Shown here: positions 1 to 9,637 of the stretch, piece after piece | How positions within the stretch are numbered: the stretch's first letter is position 1 | Layout: each line of letters opens with the position of its first letter | Origin: Spirochaeta lutea | GTDB lineage: Bacteria; Spirochaetota; Spirochaetia; DSM-27196; Salinispiraceae | Reading direction: 5' to 3' | Assembly: GCF_000758165.1 (NCBI RefSeq) | Contig: NZ_JNUP01000065.1 | Coordinates: forward strand, 296,152-360,151 | DNA: 64,000 nucleotides | Made by a program: the position numbers and the translations under genes | The notes under the pieces: generated by a model | Database searches by the model: none | Told to the model about the DNA's origin: nothing | What the model saw: the letters and a program-made list of their open reading frames with translations, nothing else

Positions 1-1377
1 GGTCCCGATGAAAAACCGGACCGCCTACCCGACAATGCTGAGGGTGCCGAGGTCAGCCCCTCCCCCGGCCCGGACTCCGGCGGGGTTTCAGATCCTCAAC
101 GCGGCCTTCGGTCTGCACCGGAGTCCCAGTCGACTTCCGGAACCTTTGCGGGAGAGTCCCCCGTTGGGGACTCCGGCGGGGTTTCCGACTCTCAAGCAGC
201 TCATCCGTCCAAACCGGAGTCCCCGTCTTCCGGCGGCCCTGTCGGGCATTCGGCTTCCGGGACCGGGAAAAGCACACCTGAAAAATCCACACCCGGAAAA
301 GGGCCGGATTATTCGGAACCCGTGAGCATCCACAACCGGGTGGACTACCGGGAGATCCAAAGTTACCTTGTGGTGTCCCGGGGAGAAATTCTGGCCATCT
401 GGAAACAACCGACCCCGGGAGAGCCGGGCTACGACGTACGGGGCCGTCAGGTTACCCTTCCGAATCAGACCATTACTACCCTTGAACCCGGGGAGGGCAC
501 GAGGGTAGAAGGGGGCCGGGTCTATGCCGAGGTAACAGGGAAACTGAGCTGGAATGCGAAATCCTTTTTTGTGGAGACCACCATCCGGATTAAGGGAAAT
601 ATCGACTACCGGGTCGGCAATATCCGTTTTCCCGGAAACCTGATCCTGGAAGGGGAGGTTCGGGACCGCTTCAAGGTTTGGATCGGAGGAACCCTGGACT
701 GCCTCCACGGACTGGATGTGCACCAGATTATGACCGGGGGAGCGGTGACGGTGAAGGAGGGCATCATCGGCCACGGTCGGGGTTTATTGCGTACCAAATC
801 ACGGGTTTCTGCCCGGCATGTGGAAAACTGTACCATCGAAGCCCTGGGCGATGTCGTCCTGGAGAAGGCTTGTTACAACAGCCGGGTGTATACCCGGGGC
901 TCGGTGATCCTACCCAAGGGCAGGATAGTGGGCGGCCAGGTGAAAACCCGGGATACGATTTCCGCCGGGGTCGTCGGGAATGTGGCCGAGAGCGTTACGG
1001 AGCTGGTGTTAGGCATCGACTTCGTGGTTGAACGAATGGTGGATCACTACAACACCCGGCAGCAAGCCATTCGATCTGCCCGGCGGGAACTTGCCCGGGA
1101 AGCCCGGGTGGGCCGTATCCGGGAACAGCGGGCGGAAAAACGCTTTGCCCAGCTCATGGAGGAAGAGGAATACAATAATGAACAGTTGATTCGGTTATTA
1201 CCCCTCCTGGATGTCAACGATACGGCGGCCCTGGAGGTTCACGATACCATCTATCCAGGGGTACGGTTACGAATCTGCTCCCTGCAATTTACCCCCACAA
1301 AGCCCCTGAAGGCGGTACGGTTTTTCATCGACAAGGAAAACGGGATAATTTCCTATGAAAAATTGGCGCGTTCATAG
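1..1377 (+). CDS. FapA-family (DUF342) protein, 5' end outside window
   Basis: The frame is open from base 1 to the stop at 1375-1377, giving 458 visible residues, so the true start lies before the window. DUF342/FapA proteins are cytoplasmic, polymer-like beta-solenoid proteins; one member affects polar flagellation in Vibrio, but the general role is unclear. The first 107 codons are a low-complexity Pro/Ser/Gly/Glu linker with an internal duplication (73-99 and 169-195). The recognisable domain starts near base 322, where a GTG could also begin a shorter 351-residue product, followed by short glycine-rich beta repeats (about bases 590-1010) and a charged helical segment rich in Arg/Glu (about 1050-1180). 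The 3' end overlaps the next gene by 23 bases, implying one operon. Confidence 0.75.
   Translation, partial: GPDEKPDRLPDNAEGAEVSPSPGPDSGGVSDPQRGLRSAPESQSTSGTFAGESPVGDSGGVSDSQAAHPSKPESPSSGGPVGHSASGTGKSTPEKSTPGKGPDYSEPVSIHNRVDYREIQSYLVVSRGEILAIWKQPTPGEPGYDVRGRQVTLPNQTITTLEPGEGTRVEGGRVYAEVTGKLSWNAKSFFVETTIRIKGNIDYRVGNIRFPGNLILEGEVRDRFKVWIGGTLDCLHGLDVHQIMTGGAVTVKEGIIGHGRGLLRTKSRVSARHVENCTIEALGDVVLEKACYNSRVYTRGSVILPKGRIVGGQVKTRDTISAGVVGNVAESVTELVLGIDFVVERMVDHYNTRQQAIRSARRELAREARVGRIREQRAEKRFAQLMEEEEYNNEQLIRLLPLLDVNDTAALEVHDTIYPGVRLRICSLQFTPTKPLKAVRFFIDKENGIISYEKLARS
73..195 (+). repeat. 27-bp imperfect direct repeat inside the linker of the FapA-like gene
   Basis: Bases 73-99 and 169-195 are near-identical (both begin GACTCCGGCGGGGTTTC) and lie in the same reading frame, encoding a repeated D-S-G-G-V-S-D element. 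The intervening sequence is equally Pro/Ser-rich, so this looks like linker growth by duplication. Confidence 0.7.
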
Positions 1378-3943
1378 CCGGGCCCTGGGGGCGGGGATTT
1401 GTTTGGGGGTGATTTTGGGCGCCCTGCTTACCCTTTGGACGGTAACCCGCATTCAAGACCAACGGCACATCGACCAGCAGCGGATGGTGGAAGCCCGGTT
1501 ATCCTCCCTCCAGGTGGAACTGGACCAGTACCTATCCCGGCTCTCCCTTGCCGTTGAGGGTCTGGCCGATTTCGCCGCTCACCAGCAAAACAGACTATCC
1601 CGGGAGAATTTTGAGGTAGCAGCCCGGGTTCTCCACGCCGGCCTTCCGGTTCTCCGAAATCTTTACCTTGCCCCCGCAGGAGTGATCACCCATGTGTATC
1701 CCCACCAGGGAAACGAGACGGTTTTGGGTCTGAATCTCTTTGCCGATCCTCGGTCGGCAGTGAGAGAGGAGGTGTTCATGGCCCAGTATTCCTCGGGGAT
1801 TACGGTTTCCGGCCCCCTGGAACTCTTTCAGGGTGGGCAGGGACTGGTGTTTCGGCGGGCTGTCCGGGATGCCCAGGGGGATTTCTGGGGGTTTGCCGGT
1901 CTGGTGGTGGATGTGGATTCTATGGCCGGGATGCCGGGCCTCCAGACCGATCCAGCAATAGAGCTGGGGGTTAAAAACGAGATGGGGACACTGCTCTGGG
2001 GTTCCGAGGGGGCCTTCGATGAGCATGCCCTCCTCCGGGATGTCCGGCTGCCCGACGGCGAGGGATGGTCCGTGGCAGCCGTCTACCGCCCGGAACAGGC
2101 GATGTCGTCCCCGGGGTTTCCAGCGGCCCGGGGTGCGGGTGTTTTTTTCGCGGCATTGGCGCTGGTTGCCGCCGGGGTGACTGGTACCGCCGGTTTATAC
2201 CGGAGAGCAGTCATGAGGGCCGGGGCGGCAGGCCCTGGGCTGCTGGTGGATAACCGTGGCTGCGTTCTTGGTCCCCTGCCTCGGGAATGGACAGGCACGG
2301 ATGCGAATCACCCCCTGATTTCCCTATTTCCCCCCGGCTCAGTCCTGGGCGAGCCTTTCGGACCGGGTGAGGGACCGGGTACGGGGGGGTCAGAGGACAC
2401 CGGGGGGCAGATCACCGCGCAGGTTGGCCCTGAGGAACGTATCTTGGGAATGACCAGGAGGAAGATCCCCTTCAGCTCCCTAGGGGCGGTAATCCTGGAA
2501 GATATCAGTGTCCGGGTCGGAGCGGAAAAAGAGCTGGCTCGGTTGAGGGACCTTTTTACTGACCTCTGGTCTCAGGATGCTTTGGGTCTAGTGTGGATTT
2601 CCCGAGACGGCATAATTCGGAGCATAAATCCCTGCGCTTCCTACTGGCTGGGACTGCTCCAGGAGGGAAGGGTGGTTCAGCCCGGAATGGTTATGCCCCT
2701 GGATCTGCCCGAAACCGGCGGCTCTCGGGACGTTGTTCTGCCCGGAGGCGAGCCCATGAGGATGAGGACCCTGGGTTCCGAGGATGGTCGGCATCTGTTG
2801 GTTGTGCTCCAGGGCGCTGCCCGAGAAGTCAGGACGGCCGGCGAACTCCAGTCGCTCCGGAGGGAGGTGCAGGGGTTGTTCGACCGCACTAGCGCTGTGG
2901 TACTCCGGATTGATCCGGGGGGTAAGCGGGTGTTGGAAGCTAATCCAGCTGCTGCAGCCTACTACGGCTACAGCGAGGAGCAGTTTCGGGGAATGGCCTT
3001 CTCCAAGCTGGGTATGCAGGGTGTCCCGGATTTAATCCGAGAGGATGGGGCAGCCGGGGAAGCGCCGGGGGCCGGGACTAGAGGGGCAGCCGGGTCGCCC
3101 GGTGAGGATGGGTCGGTAGAATCAGCGGAGAGGGGCAGCGGATTTGGTACCGTACGGGAGCTTCATGTGGATGCATTCGGCGAGCCCAGAGCGGTAGAGG
3201 TCAGTTACAGCCGATCTGTCGCCGGAGAAGAGGGTGAAACCGGCTTCGCGGTGATCCATGATCTCAGGTCGCTGACCCAAGCTCAGGAGCGCATTAGCGA
3301 GGTTTTGAAGGATAAGAAGACCCTGCTCCGGGAATTGTACCACCGTACCAAGAATAATATGCAGGTCATTGCCTCCATGATTTCCTTGAAACGGTTTACC
3401 CTGGATGACCCTGCCATGGACGGGCTGTTGGCTGAGCTAGAGGGAAAGATTCACTCCATGGCTCTGGTTCACCAAAAACTCTACCAATCGAAAAGCCTGT
3501 CCCGGCTTAGTCTGGGAGAGTACCTGGAGGATGTGGCCCAGTTAGTCATTGCCACCCTGGCGGGATCGGGCATACGTCTTGAGGCGGACTGCGGGGACGT
3601 CGAGGTGCTCATCGATATTGCCACCCCCCTGGGATTGGTGTTGAATGAACTTATCACCAACTCAATAAAGTATGCATTTCCCAAGGGCGGTCCGGGGGTT
3701 ATCAGTTTGGAGGTCGCCCGGGAGGACGAGGGGCGGTGCCGGATAGAGGTGGCAGATTCCGGATGGGGTATGCCCGGAGGATTTTCCTTGGCTACCCACG
3801 GGGGCATCGGACTCCAGACCGTGGGTAAAATCGTTGAGGGTCAGCTGAGGGGTACCCTGGAACTCCGGGAGAACAACCCCGGTGTCCGATGGGTGATGAC
3901 CTTCTACAATACCCTCTACACGGAACGGGTATACCCTCAATGA
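1355..3943 (+). CDS. CHASE-PAS hybrid sensor histidine kinase, HisKA_2/HWE type
   Basis: An 862-residue membrane sensor kinase. A transmembrane helix near residues 10-32 is followed by a CHASE-like extracytoplasmic sensor (about 45-240), a second helix (about 255-280), two PAS-like regions (about 395-480 and 508-640), a HisKA_2 dimerisation/phosphoacceptor region with the box LYHRTKNN (phosphorylatable His at about 663), and a HATPase domain with N-box LVLNELITNSIKYAFP. This kinase class usually phosphorylates a separate response regulator; none is adjacent, and the nearest is the REC-PAS protein at 13186. The start overlaps the FapA-like gene, suggesting translational coupling. The input ligand cannot be inferred. 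It ends 15 bases before the convergent MFS gene. Confidence 0.88.
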   Translation: MKNWRVHSRALGAGICLGVILGALLTLWTVTRIQDQRHIDQQRMVEARLSSLQVELDQYLSRLSLAVEGLADFAAHQQNRLSRENFEVAARVLHAGLPVLRNLYLAPAGVITHVYPHQGNETVLGLNLFADPRSAVREEVFMAQYSSGITVSGPLELFQGGQGLVFRRAVRDAQGDFWGFAGLVVDVDSMAGMPGLQTDPAIELGVKNEMGTLLWGSEGAFDEHALLRDVRLPDGEGWSVAAVYRPEQAMSSPGFPAARGAGVFFAALALVAAGVTGTAGLYRRAVMRAGAAGPGLLVDNRGCVLGPLPREWTGTDANHPLISLFPPGSVLGEPFGPGEGPGTGGSEDTGGQITAQVGPEERILGMTRRKIPFSSLGAVILEDISVRVGAEKELARLRDLFTDLWSQDALGLVWISRDGIIRSINPCASYWLGLLQEGRVVQPGMVMPLDLPETGGSRDVVLPGGEPMRMRTLGSEDGRHLLVVLQGAAREVRTAGELQSLRREVQGLFDRTSAVVLRIDPGGKRVLEANPAAAAYYGYSEEQFRGMAFSKLGMQGVPDLIREDGAAGEAPGAGTRGAAGSPGEDGSVESAERGSGFGTVRELHVDAFGEPRAVEVSYSRSVAGEEGETGFAVIHDLRSLTQAQERISEVLKDKKTLLRELYHRTKNNMQVIASMISLKRFTLDDPAMDGLLAELEGKIHSMALVHQKLYQSKSLSRLSLGEYLEDVAQLVIATLAGSGIRLEADCGDVEVLIDIATPLGLVLNELITNSIKYAFPKGGPGVISLEVAREDEGRCRIEVADSGWGMPGGFSLATHGGIGLQTVGKIVEGQLRGTLELRENNPGVRWVMTFYNTLYTERVYPQ

Positions 3944-3958
3944 ATTGGTTCGGGCTGG

Positions 3959-5161
3959 TCAGGGTTGATTATCCAGCCGTCGAATCACCACCGGTACAAG
4001 CACAAACAGCAGTATCAGACACACCGCCGAGGGAATAAAGGCGCGTTGAATTCCCCCTTCACCAAGACTACCCATGAGGGGAAGTACCAAGCTGGTGATG
4101 GCCCCCAGGGAGGCGTAGGTTCCGCCGTTGAAGAGGCCTTTTTTCTCATCGGGAAGATGGTTGTTAATGAACTTTTGCATAGCGGGGAAGATTGGACCCA
4201 GAGCAAGCCCGATAACCAGGAAGGTCCAAACCCCGGCTCCGAGGATCCATCCTATCAGAGCCAAGAATGCAATGCCTACACAGGCAAGCACCAGGGTTTT
4301 TGTGCCGAAGCGCCGGGCAAGAGGGTCGGTGATAAACCGCGAAAGGGTGAACACCACCCAGAATCCGCTGAGGACCAGACTCGCCTGGGCCGGGGTGGTA
4401 CTGTAGGTTCCGATGTGCTGGTTTCCCGCGTAGGTTACGATTCCAATCTCCGCGGCTGCATAGGTACCCATTACCGCGATTCCCATGATCAATAGGGGGC
4501 CGAGCAGGGTTTTTACCATGGACCCCATGGAGCCGTTTTGGTATTTCCGGTTTTCCAACCCGGGAAAGAGCAGAAAAACCAAAAAGCTTACGAACATAAG
4601 TATGAGGTACACCAGGAAGATCAGATGGAAGTCCAACCCGCGGTTCTGTACGAACCCGGTTATCAAGGGCGCGACGATACCGCCGATCCCGAAGAAGGCG
4701 TGGTAGAGACCGAAGTCGCGGTAGCGTTCCGGCAGATGGCTGTAGAGGGTGGTCAGACTGGTGAAGGCTGAACCGATGGCAAAGCCGTAGGCGATGTATG
4801 CCAGGGTCAGGACCGCAAAGCTCGGGCTCAAAAAGGCAAGCAGGCTGGCGAGGACACCCAGGATTCCCGCCCCCAGAATCATCCGCTTGATTCCCAATTT
4901 ACCGATGAAAAACCCTACGGCCAGGTTTGTGAACGCCAGGGAAACGGTGTAGATGGTAGGCAGGGCGCTGCTGGCGAAGATGCTTAATCCCAGTTCCTCC
5001 TGGATGGTGGGAAGCAGGGGTTGGATGGTATTCGCCGCCAGGGCGAAGATGAACTGGGCTCCCAGAACCAGAAACTGGACGGCCCTGAAATTCGTCGGTG
5101 ATGGGGATTGTGCTTTGTTGGACATACCGGAAAGAGTGGTGGAAAAGCTCCGGTTGGTCAA
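3959..5161 (-). CDS. MFS-family transporter
   Basis: A 400-residue polytopic membrane protein with about 12 hydrophobic helices and the MFS layout: an N-terminal half with helix 1 reading FLVLGAQFIFALAANTIQPLLP, a basic loop after helix 2 (KLGIKRM), and a second-half equivalent ending RRFGTKT. This pattern fits drug/sugar efflux-type MFS carriers; the substrate is not identifiable. The longest frame starts at a TTG (5161) behind GGGGAAGA; an ATG at 5125 gives a 388-residue alternative with no clear ribosome site. It lies 37 bases downstream of the amidase on the same strand, so they may share a transcript. Confidence 0.85.
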   Translation of the reverse strand: MTNRSFSTTLSGMSNKAQSPSPTNFRAVQFLVLGAQFIFALAANTIQPLLPTIQEELGLSIFASSALPTIYTVSLAFTNLAVGFFIGKLGIKRMILGAGILGVLASLLAFLSPSFAVLTLAYIAYGFAIGSAFTSLTTLYSHLPERYRDFGLYHAFFGIGGIVAPLITGFVQNRGLDFHLIFLVYLILMFVSFLVFLLFPGLENRKYQNGSMGSMVKTLLGPLLIMGIAVMGTYAAAEIGIVTYAGNQHIGTYSTTPAQASLVLSGFWVVFTLSRFITDPLARRFGTKTLVLACVGIAFLALIGWILGAGVWTFLVIGLALGPIFPAMQKFINNHLPDEKKGLFNGGTYASLGAITSLVLPLMGSLGEGGIQRAFIPSAVCLILLFVLVPVVIRRLDNQP

Positions 5162-5198
5162 GCGGACGATCTATCTTCCCCGGGGTCGGATAGGGGCT

Positions 5199-6641
5199 TC
5201 AGGGGTTCGGGTGTTCCTGATTTCCCTGATGAATGAGCTGCTCCAGGGTCAGTCCGATCCGGCACAGCTGTTCATCCTGGCCGGGGCGTACCAACAGGCT
5301 TACCCCGATGGGGAGGTGTTCCGGGGTCCGTCGGCGGTCCAGGGGCAGGGTGGCGCTGGGCCAGCCGCTTATGGCGGCGAGGCTGGAGGTTCCCCCGGAG
5401 TATCCCTGGGGTTTGCCGGGACGGCGTATCCATGCGGGTCCGTTGCTGGGCATGAGCAGCAGATCCAGATTGTTGGATTCGAAGAGGGGAACCAAGCAGT
5501 CCTGGAGCATGATGTGGTTCAACCGGTCCCGGCTCTGACGGTAGGCGTGGCTTCTTTTGCCCGGCGTCCCGAGGGCCTGTTCAAACAAATCCTGGCCGAA
5601 GTAGGGCATGACCTGTTCTCGGTGGATCTCGTTGTAGCCGATGAGTCCTTCCAGGGATTGAATGGGGCTGGTGCTGCGCCGGGTGGTGAGGTACTCGGTA
5701 ATCTCGTCCCGGAACTCATGGAGCAGAATCGCCATTTCTAGTTCACCTGCCTCCCGGAGGGAGATTCTATCCTCGGGATCGCAGAGCTCATCGGGGACCC
5801 GTACAGCCCCTGCCTGGACCAGACTGACTGCAAGTTCCTCCAGGAGCAGAAGAATCGGTGCATAGGGTTTCTGAAGGAACACCTCGCCCCCCGTCCATAC
5901 ACCGAAGCGTAGACCGGCGGGATTGGCTGCCTGAGGGGTTATGAGTCGTTCAACAATAGCCTGTGCGGCGGGGTCCGGGGGAAGCAGGGCTGCCAGCAGC
6001 CGGGCAGCGCCGCCCATGGTTGCCGCCATGGGTCCCGGGGTGTCTTGGCTTGAGGCAATGGGGATGATCCCGGTGCAGTCCAATAGTCCCTTACTCGGCT
6101 TTATGCCGACGATACCGGCGTGGGCTGCGGGACTGATGATGGAGCCGTCGGTCTCGGTGCCCAAGGCATACTCGGCATATCCCCTGGCGATGGCTACCGC
6201 GCTGCCGGAGCTTGAGCCGCTGGGCGACCGGGCGGGATCAAAGGCATTGAGGGTTTGACGTCCCTTACTGCTCCATCCGCTTAATGATCGGCTGGAGCGG
6301 AAGTTGGCCCATTCGCTGAGGTTGGTTTTGCCGAGTACCAGGCCGCCGGAGGCCCGGAGATTTTTGATGATAGGGGCGTCGGAATCCACCCTGACCCCCG
6401 AAAGAGCCAAGGATCCAGCGGTTGTACCTAACCCCTGGGTGTCGATGTTGTCCTTCACCAGCACTGGGGCTCCGGCGAGGATGCTTTCCCTGATGTCCCG
6501 AGGGCTGGTGTTAAAGGGAGACCGGTTCCATTCGGACTCAAGCTCTGCCAGACGGATGACGGCGTTACACCCTGTTTCGTCCTCCTGGAGGATACGCTCC
6601 AGCCTGCTGTCGAATTCCCGGGCAATCGGAAGGGGTACCAT
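5199..6641 (-). CDS. Amidase signature-family hydrolase
   Basis: A 480-residue member of the amidase signature family (GatA, fatty-acid amide hydrolase, indoleacetamide hydrolase relatives), which cleave carboxamides with a Ser-cisSer-Lys triad. The catalytic Lys is in VLVKDNID (Lys63), the Gly/Ser-rich signature is SPSGSSSGSA (about 140-148), and the nucleophilic Ser is in TDGSI (Ser167). Length is normal for the family. It is not an evident GatA, since gatB/gatC are absent and the C-terminal half is divergent. The ATG at 6641 follows an in-frame stop 6 bases upstream and has no Shine-Dalgarno; a TGGACA-N18-TACCAT promoter ends six bases before it, so the mRNA may be leaderless. Confidence 0.85.
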   Translation of the reverse strand: MVPLPIAREFDSRLERILQEDETGCNAVIRLAELESEWNRSPFNTSPRDIRESILAGAPVLVKDNIDTQGLGTTAGSLALSGVRVDSDAPIIKNLRASGGLVLGKTNLSEWANFRSSRSLSGWSSKGRQTLNAFDPARSPSGSSSGSAVAIARGYAEYALGTETDGSIISPAAHAGIVGIKPSKGLLDCTGIIPIASSQDTPGPMAATMGGAARLLAALLPPDPAAQAIVERLITPQAANPAGLRFGVWTGGEVFLQKPYAPILLLLEELAVSLVQAGAVRVPDELCDPEDRISLREAGELEMAILLHEFRDEITEYLTTRRSTSPIQSLEGLIGYNEIHREQVMPYFGQDLFEQALGTPGKRSHAYRQSRDRLNHIMLQDCLVPLFESNNLDLLLMPSNGPAWIRRPGKPQGYSGGTSSLAAISGWPSATLPLDRRRTPEHLPIGVSLLVRPGQDEQLCRIGLTLEQLIHQGNQEHPNP

Positions 6642-6687
6642 GGGGCTATGGTATGACGATTTCTTGGGCTCTGTCCATGAAAAGTGG

Positions 6688-6716
6688 TTGCGGTCTACTC
6701 CCTGGGGTTATACAAT
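6688..6716 (+). promoter_or_regulatory. Sigma70-type promoter for the MBL/cNMP gene
   Basis: TTGCGG (6688-6693), 17-bp spacer, TACAAT (6711-6716). The start codon lies nine bases after the -10 element and lacks a ribosome-binding site, so the 5' leader would be only about three bases. Confidence 0.5.
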
Positions 6717-6725
6717 TTTATATAA

Positions 6726-8939
6726 ATGGAAAAGATTGAAGTAAGTCCCGGTGTATACCTGGTTACCATACCCAAGGCGGGGCGGTCGGTTCTCTGCGGC
6801 TGCCCCCCGGATGTCACAAAACACCTCATGAAGCGTGGGTTGATCCACCGAAAACCCTGGGATGGAGGCCTCTTTGAGTCCGGCCCGGATGCTATCCTGC
6901 TTTCGGATCTGCCCCTCCAGGGCGGGGTGTTCACCAACATGGCGGAGTTCCCGATTCTGCAGATGTTCTACCGCCAGGGGATGATTATTCCCGGCCATCC
7001 GGGGAACACGGGGCGTAAACCCCTCATCCTGGGTCTGAGCCAGCAGCTTCGTAGTCTGCGGGATTATTTGTTCCGGGGTACCTACGGACTGGGAACCCTG
7101 GAGGAGATCCAAGCCTGCGGGGTGGACGACCAGTTGGCCCGGGAACTGCTGCGGATTAAGCTGGCCTTTTCCTTTGAAAAGATCCGGAAATACGATGAGT
7201 TATTGGAAATGGTCAGCCTCGACGGCGGCCAGGTGGAGCTTGCTCCCGGGGTAACCGCCCAGCGCCTGGGAATGAACCGCTTCCGGTTTACCGAGGATGA
7301 TCAGGAGCTGGAGGTAGATCTGAATCTGCCTGCTGGGCAGACCTATCCGGCCCCGGTAACCCTGGGGTTTCACCGGATTCAACGGCATTATTTCTCGGTT
7401 ATCCACGTGGGGGAGGGGGACGGATGGGATCCCCACCGGCCGTGCATGTCCAGCATTGTGATGTTCCAGGGGAAGATTTATCTCATCGATACCGGGCCTA
7501 ACATTCTGGATAGTCTCACAGCCCTGGGCATCAGCGTGAATGAAATCCACGGTATCTTTCAGACCCACGCCCATGACGACCATTTCGCCGGGCTCACCAG
7601 TCTCGTTCGCACAGACCACCGTATCGCCTACTTTGCCACCCCCATGGTCCGGTCCACTATCATGAAAAAACTGGCCGCCATCATGGGATTGCCGGAGAAA
7701 CGGTTCCAGCGGACCTTTGAGTTCCACGACCTCAAGGAGGGGCAGTGGAATAATATCGACGGCCTGGAGGTTAAACCCATCCTTTCCATCCACCCCGTGG
7801 AGACCACGGTGCTCAAGTTCCGCAGTATGTGGGAGGGCGGTTACAAGACCTACGCCCACCTGGCGGACATCGCCTCCTGGGATGTCATGAAGAGGATGCT
7901 CCTGGATCATCCGAAGGCTGACGAATTTTCCCGTCAACTCTATGAGCGGATAGCCGGTCAGCTATTAAAACCTGCGGATATCAAAAAAATCGACATCGGA
8001 GGCGGGCTTATCCACGGAGATGCCCGGGATTTCTCCGGAGATCGATCCAAGAAAATCATCCTCGCCCACATGGACCGGGACCTGACCACCCAGGAAAAGG
8101 AAATCGGTGCAAATGTCAGTTTCGGCCAGGAAGATGTGCTCATTCCGGCCCACAGCGATTACGTCCGGGTTCAGGCCGGGGCCTATCTCCGATCCTACTT
8201 CCCCCAGGCGGCCCGCTACGACCTGCATATGCTGTTGAACTGCCCCCTGGTGAGTTTCAATTCCGGGGTGCTCATCCAGCGCTCGGGTGTCCAGGCAAAA
8301 AACGTGTATCTGATTGTTAACGGCGTAGCCGAGGTCGTACAGAGTTCCAGGGAACTGGACCATATGCTATCCGCCGGCACCCTAATTGGCGAGTTGGAGG
8401 CCCTGGGGGGCGAGGCTCCTGCCCAGACCTACCGGGCAAGGAGTTATGTGAACGCCCTAGCCATACCAACGGAACTCTACCGGCTCTTCATCCAGCGGAA
8501 CGCCGACCTCCGCAGTGTTACCGCATCCTGTGAGGCCATGCTCTTTCTCCAGACCACCTGGCTCTTCGGCGAAATGGTCTCCAGCCCGGTCATGCACCGG
8601 GTGGTTCAGGCCATGGAAACCCGGCTATACCCCCCAGGAGACCGGATTAAAAACTTCGATGAATCCAGCCTCTTCCTGGTAAAGTCCGGCAGGGGAAGGG
8701 TTCTCATGGATGACCGGGAGATCGAGGTATTGGGGCCCGGGGACTTTTTCGGGGAAGAAAGCATATTCTTCGGTAAAACCGGCAGCCTCTTCTCCCTGGT
8801 TCTGGATGAGGATTCTCAGCTCTTCGTCATAAAGGGCTCAGCCCTCCGGGACATCCCGATTATCGAATGGAAGATTGTTGAAACCTACGAGCGGCGGCTC
8901 CGTGCCTTCGGCGAGTCGGTATCCCGGATACATTCCTAA
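6726..8939 (+). CDS. MBL-fold hydrolase fused to cyclic nucleotide-binding domains
   Basis: A 737-residue multidomain protein. After about 200 N-terminal residues of no recognised family comes a metallo-beta-lactamase-like domain with the metal motif HAHDDH (281-286) and IYLIDTGPN just upstream. The C-terminal part holds two cyclic nucleotide-binding-like regions: about 510-600 (VYLIVNGVAEVVQ...LIGELEALGG) and about 630-735 (FLVKSGRGRVLMDDREIEVLGPGDFFGEESIFF). The second has the FGEESIF phosphate-cassette-like segment, although the usual Arg is not in its normal place. MBL enzymes of this type are hydrolases or oxidoreductases; cNMP-type domains suggest allosteric control. It is a monocistronic gene with its own promoter. 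Substrate and nucleotide ligand are unknown. Confidence 0.75.
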   Translation: MEKIEVSPGVYLVTIPKAGRSVLCGCPPDVTKHLMKRGLIHRKPWDGGLFESGPDAILLSDLPLQGGVFTNMAEFPILQMFYRQGMIIPGHPGNTGRKPLILGLSQQLRSLRDYLFRGTYGLGTLEEIQACGVDDQLARELLRIKLAFSFEKIRKYDELLEMVSLDGGQVELAPGVTAQRLGMNRFRFTEDDQELEVDLNLPAGQTYPAPVTLGFHRIQRHYFSVIHVGEGDGWDPHRPCMSSIVMFQGKIYLIDTGPNILDSLTALGISVNEIHGIFQTHAHDDHFAGLTSLVRTDHRIAYFATPMVRSTIMKKLAAIMGLPEKRFQRTFEFHDLKEGQWNNIDGLEVKPILSIHPVETTVLKFRSMWEGGYKTYAHLADIASWDVMKRMLLDHPKADEFSRQLYERIAGQLLKPADIKKIDIGGGLIHGDARDFSGDRSKKIILAHMDRDLTTQEKEIGANVSFGQEDVLIPAHSDYVRVQAGAYLRSYFPQAARYDLHMLLNCPLVSFNSGVLIQRSGVQAKNVYLIVNGVAEVVQSSRELDHMLSAGTLIGELEALGGEAPAQTYRARSYVNALAIPTELYRLFIQRNADLRSVTASCEAMLFLQTTWLFGEMVSSPVMHRVVQAMETRLYPPGDRIKNFDESSLFLVKSGRGRVLMDDREIEVLGPGDFFGEESIFFGKTGSLFSLVLDEDSQLFVIKGSALRDIPIIEWKIVETYERRLRAFGESVSRIHS

Positions 8940-8962
8940 CTACCCAGCGTTTCCGACGGGGT

Positions 8963-9637
8963 TTAGGGTGATTTCAAGGCAAGGTACACCGTCAGGGTCA
9001 GGCCCAGATAGGCAAGGTTGTAGAAAAAGTCCTCCAGGGGAATGCTTCCCACCCGGATTCCGAGCATTGCCCGGGAATTATAGCGGATGGTGGGCAGGCT
9101 GGTGTAGATTCCGTTGACCAGGGAGAAGGCCAGAAACGAGAAGAGGAAGAACAGCCAGAAGCTTGATGAGGCAAAGAGCCCGGGAACAAGAATCAAGGAA
9201 ACCAGGGCAAACAAGGCTACCGACGACATGGCCAGCAGGGTGTATCCCCGACGACGGAATAGGAAGGCCAGGGCCAAAAAGGGCGGGATTGCCAGGGCCT
9301 GGGTCCACCAGAGCTCCGGCCGGAGGGTTCCCATGCCGAAATAGGCCTCTACCACCTCAAAAATGAAGAGGGTTGCGTAGGGAACACAGAGAAAAAACAG
9401 CCACTCCCCCGGGGGAAGGTCGAGCAGCCGTCGTGTTCCCACAAATTCATCGTTGAACTGCCAATGTCCTGCCCGGGTTACCAGCATATCCCAGATGATA
9501 TACAGGGCGCCGATGATTCCCGTGGCTCCCAAGACCGGGAGCAGGTACTGAATGAAGTTCACCTTCTGATCAAAGCTCAAAGCCAGGGGGCCGGCAATCA
9601 CTACCAGGGCGATAAGGGTGTAGCTGTGTTTCTTCAC
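8963..9637 (-). CDS. Lycopene cyclase domain protein (CrtYc-CrtYd type)
   Basis: A 224-residue protein with about seven membrane helices matching the small-subunit lycopene beta-cyclases of Gram-positives and fungi, which form ionone rings on lycopene. Two halves are fused: an N-terminal half with YLLPVLGATGIIGALYIIWDM followed by the HWQFN segment, and a C-terminal half with the diagnostic P-L-E-D-F-F-Y-N motif near residue 200. The start is a GTG at 9637 behind AAAGGAGT. No other carotenoid gene (crtB, crtI, crtE) is nearby, so the pathway must be encoded elsewhere. It is convergent with the MBL gene, 23 bases away. Confidence 0.75.
   Translation of the reverse strand: MKKHSYTLIALVVIAGPLALSFDQKVNFIQYLLPVLGATGIIGALYIIWDMLVTRAGHWQFNDEFVGTRRLLDLPPGEWLFFLCVPYATLFIFEVVEAYFGMGTLRPELWWTQALAIPPFLALAFLFRRRGYTLLAMSSVALFALVSLILVPGLFASSSFWLFFLFSFLAFSLVNGIYTSLPTIRYNSRAMLGIRVGSIPLEDFFYNLAYLGLTLTVYLALKSP

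Noticed and set aside
8..325. Open frame before the FapA-like domain in another frame
   Set aside because: The frame that continues into the FapA domain is open from base 1; the other is an out-of-frame shadow of the Pro/Ser-rich linker.
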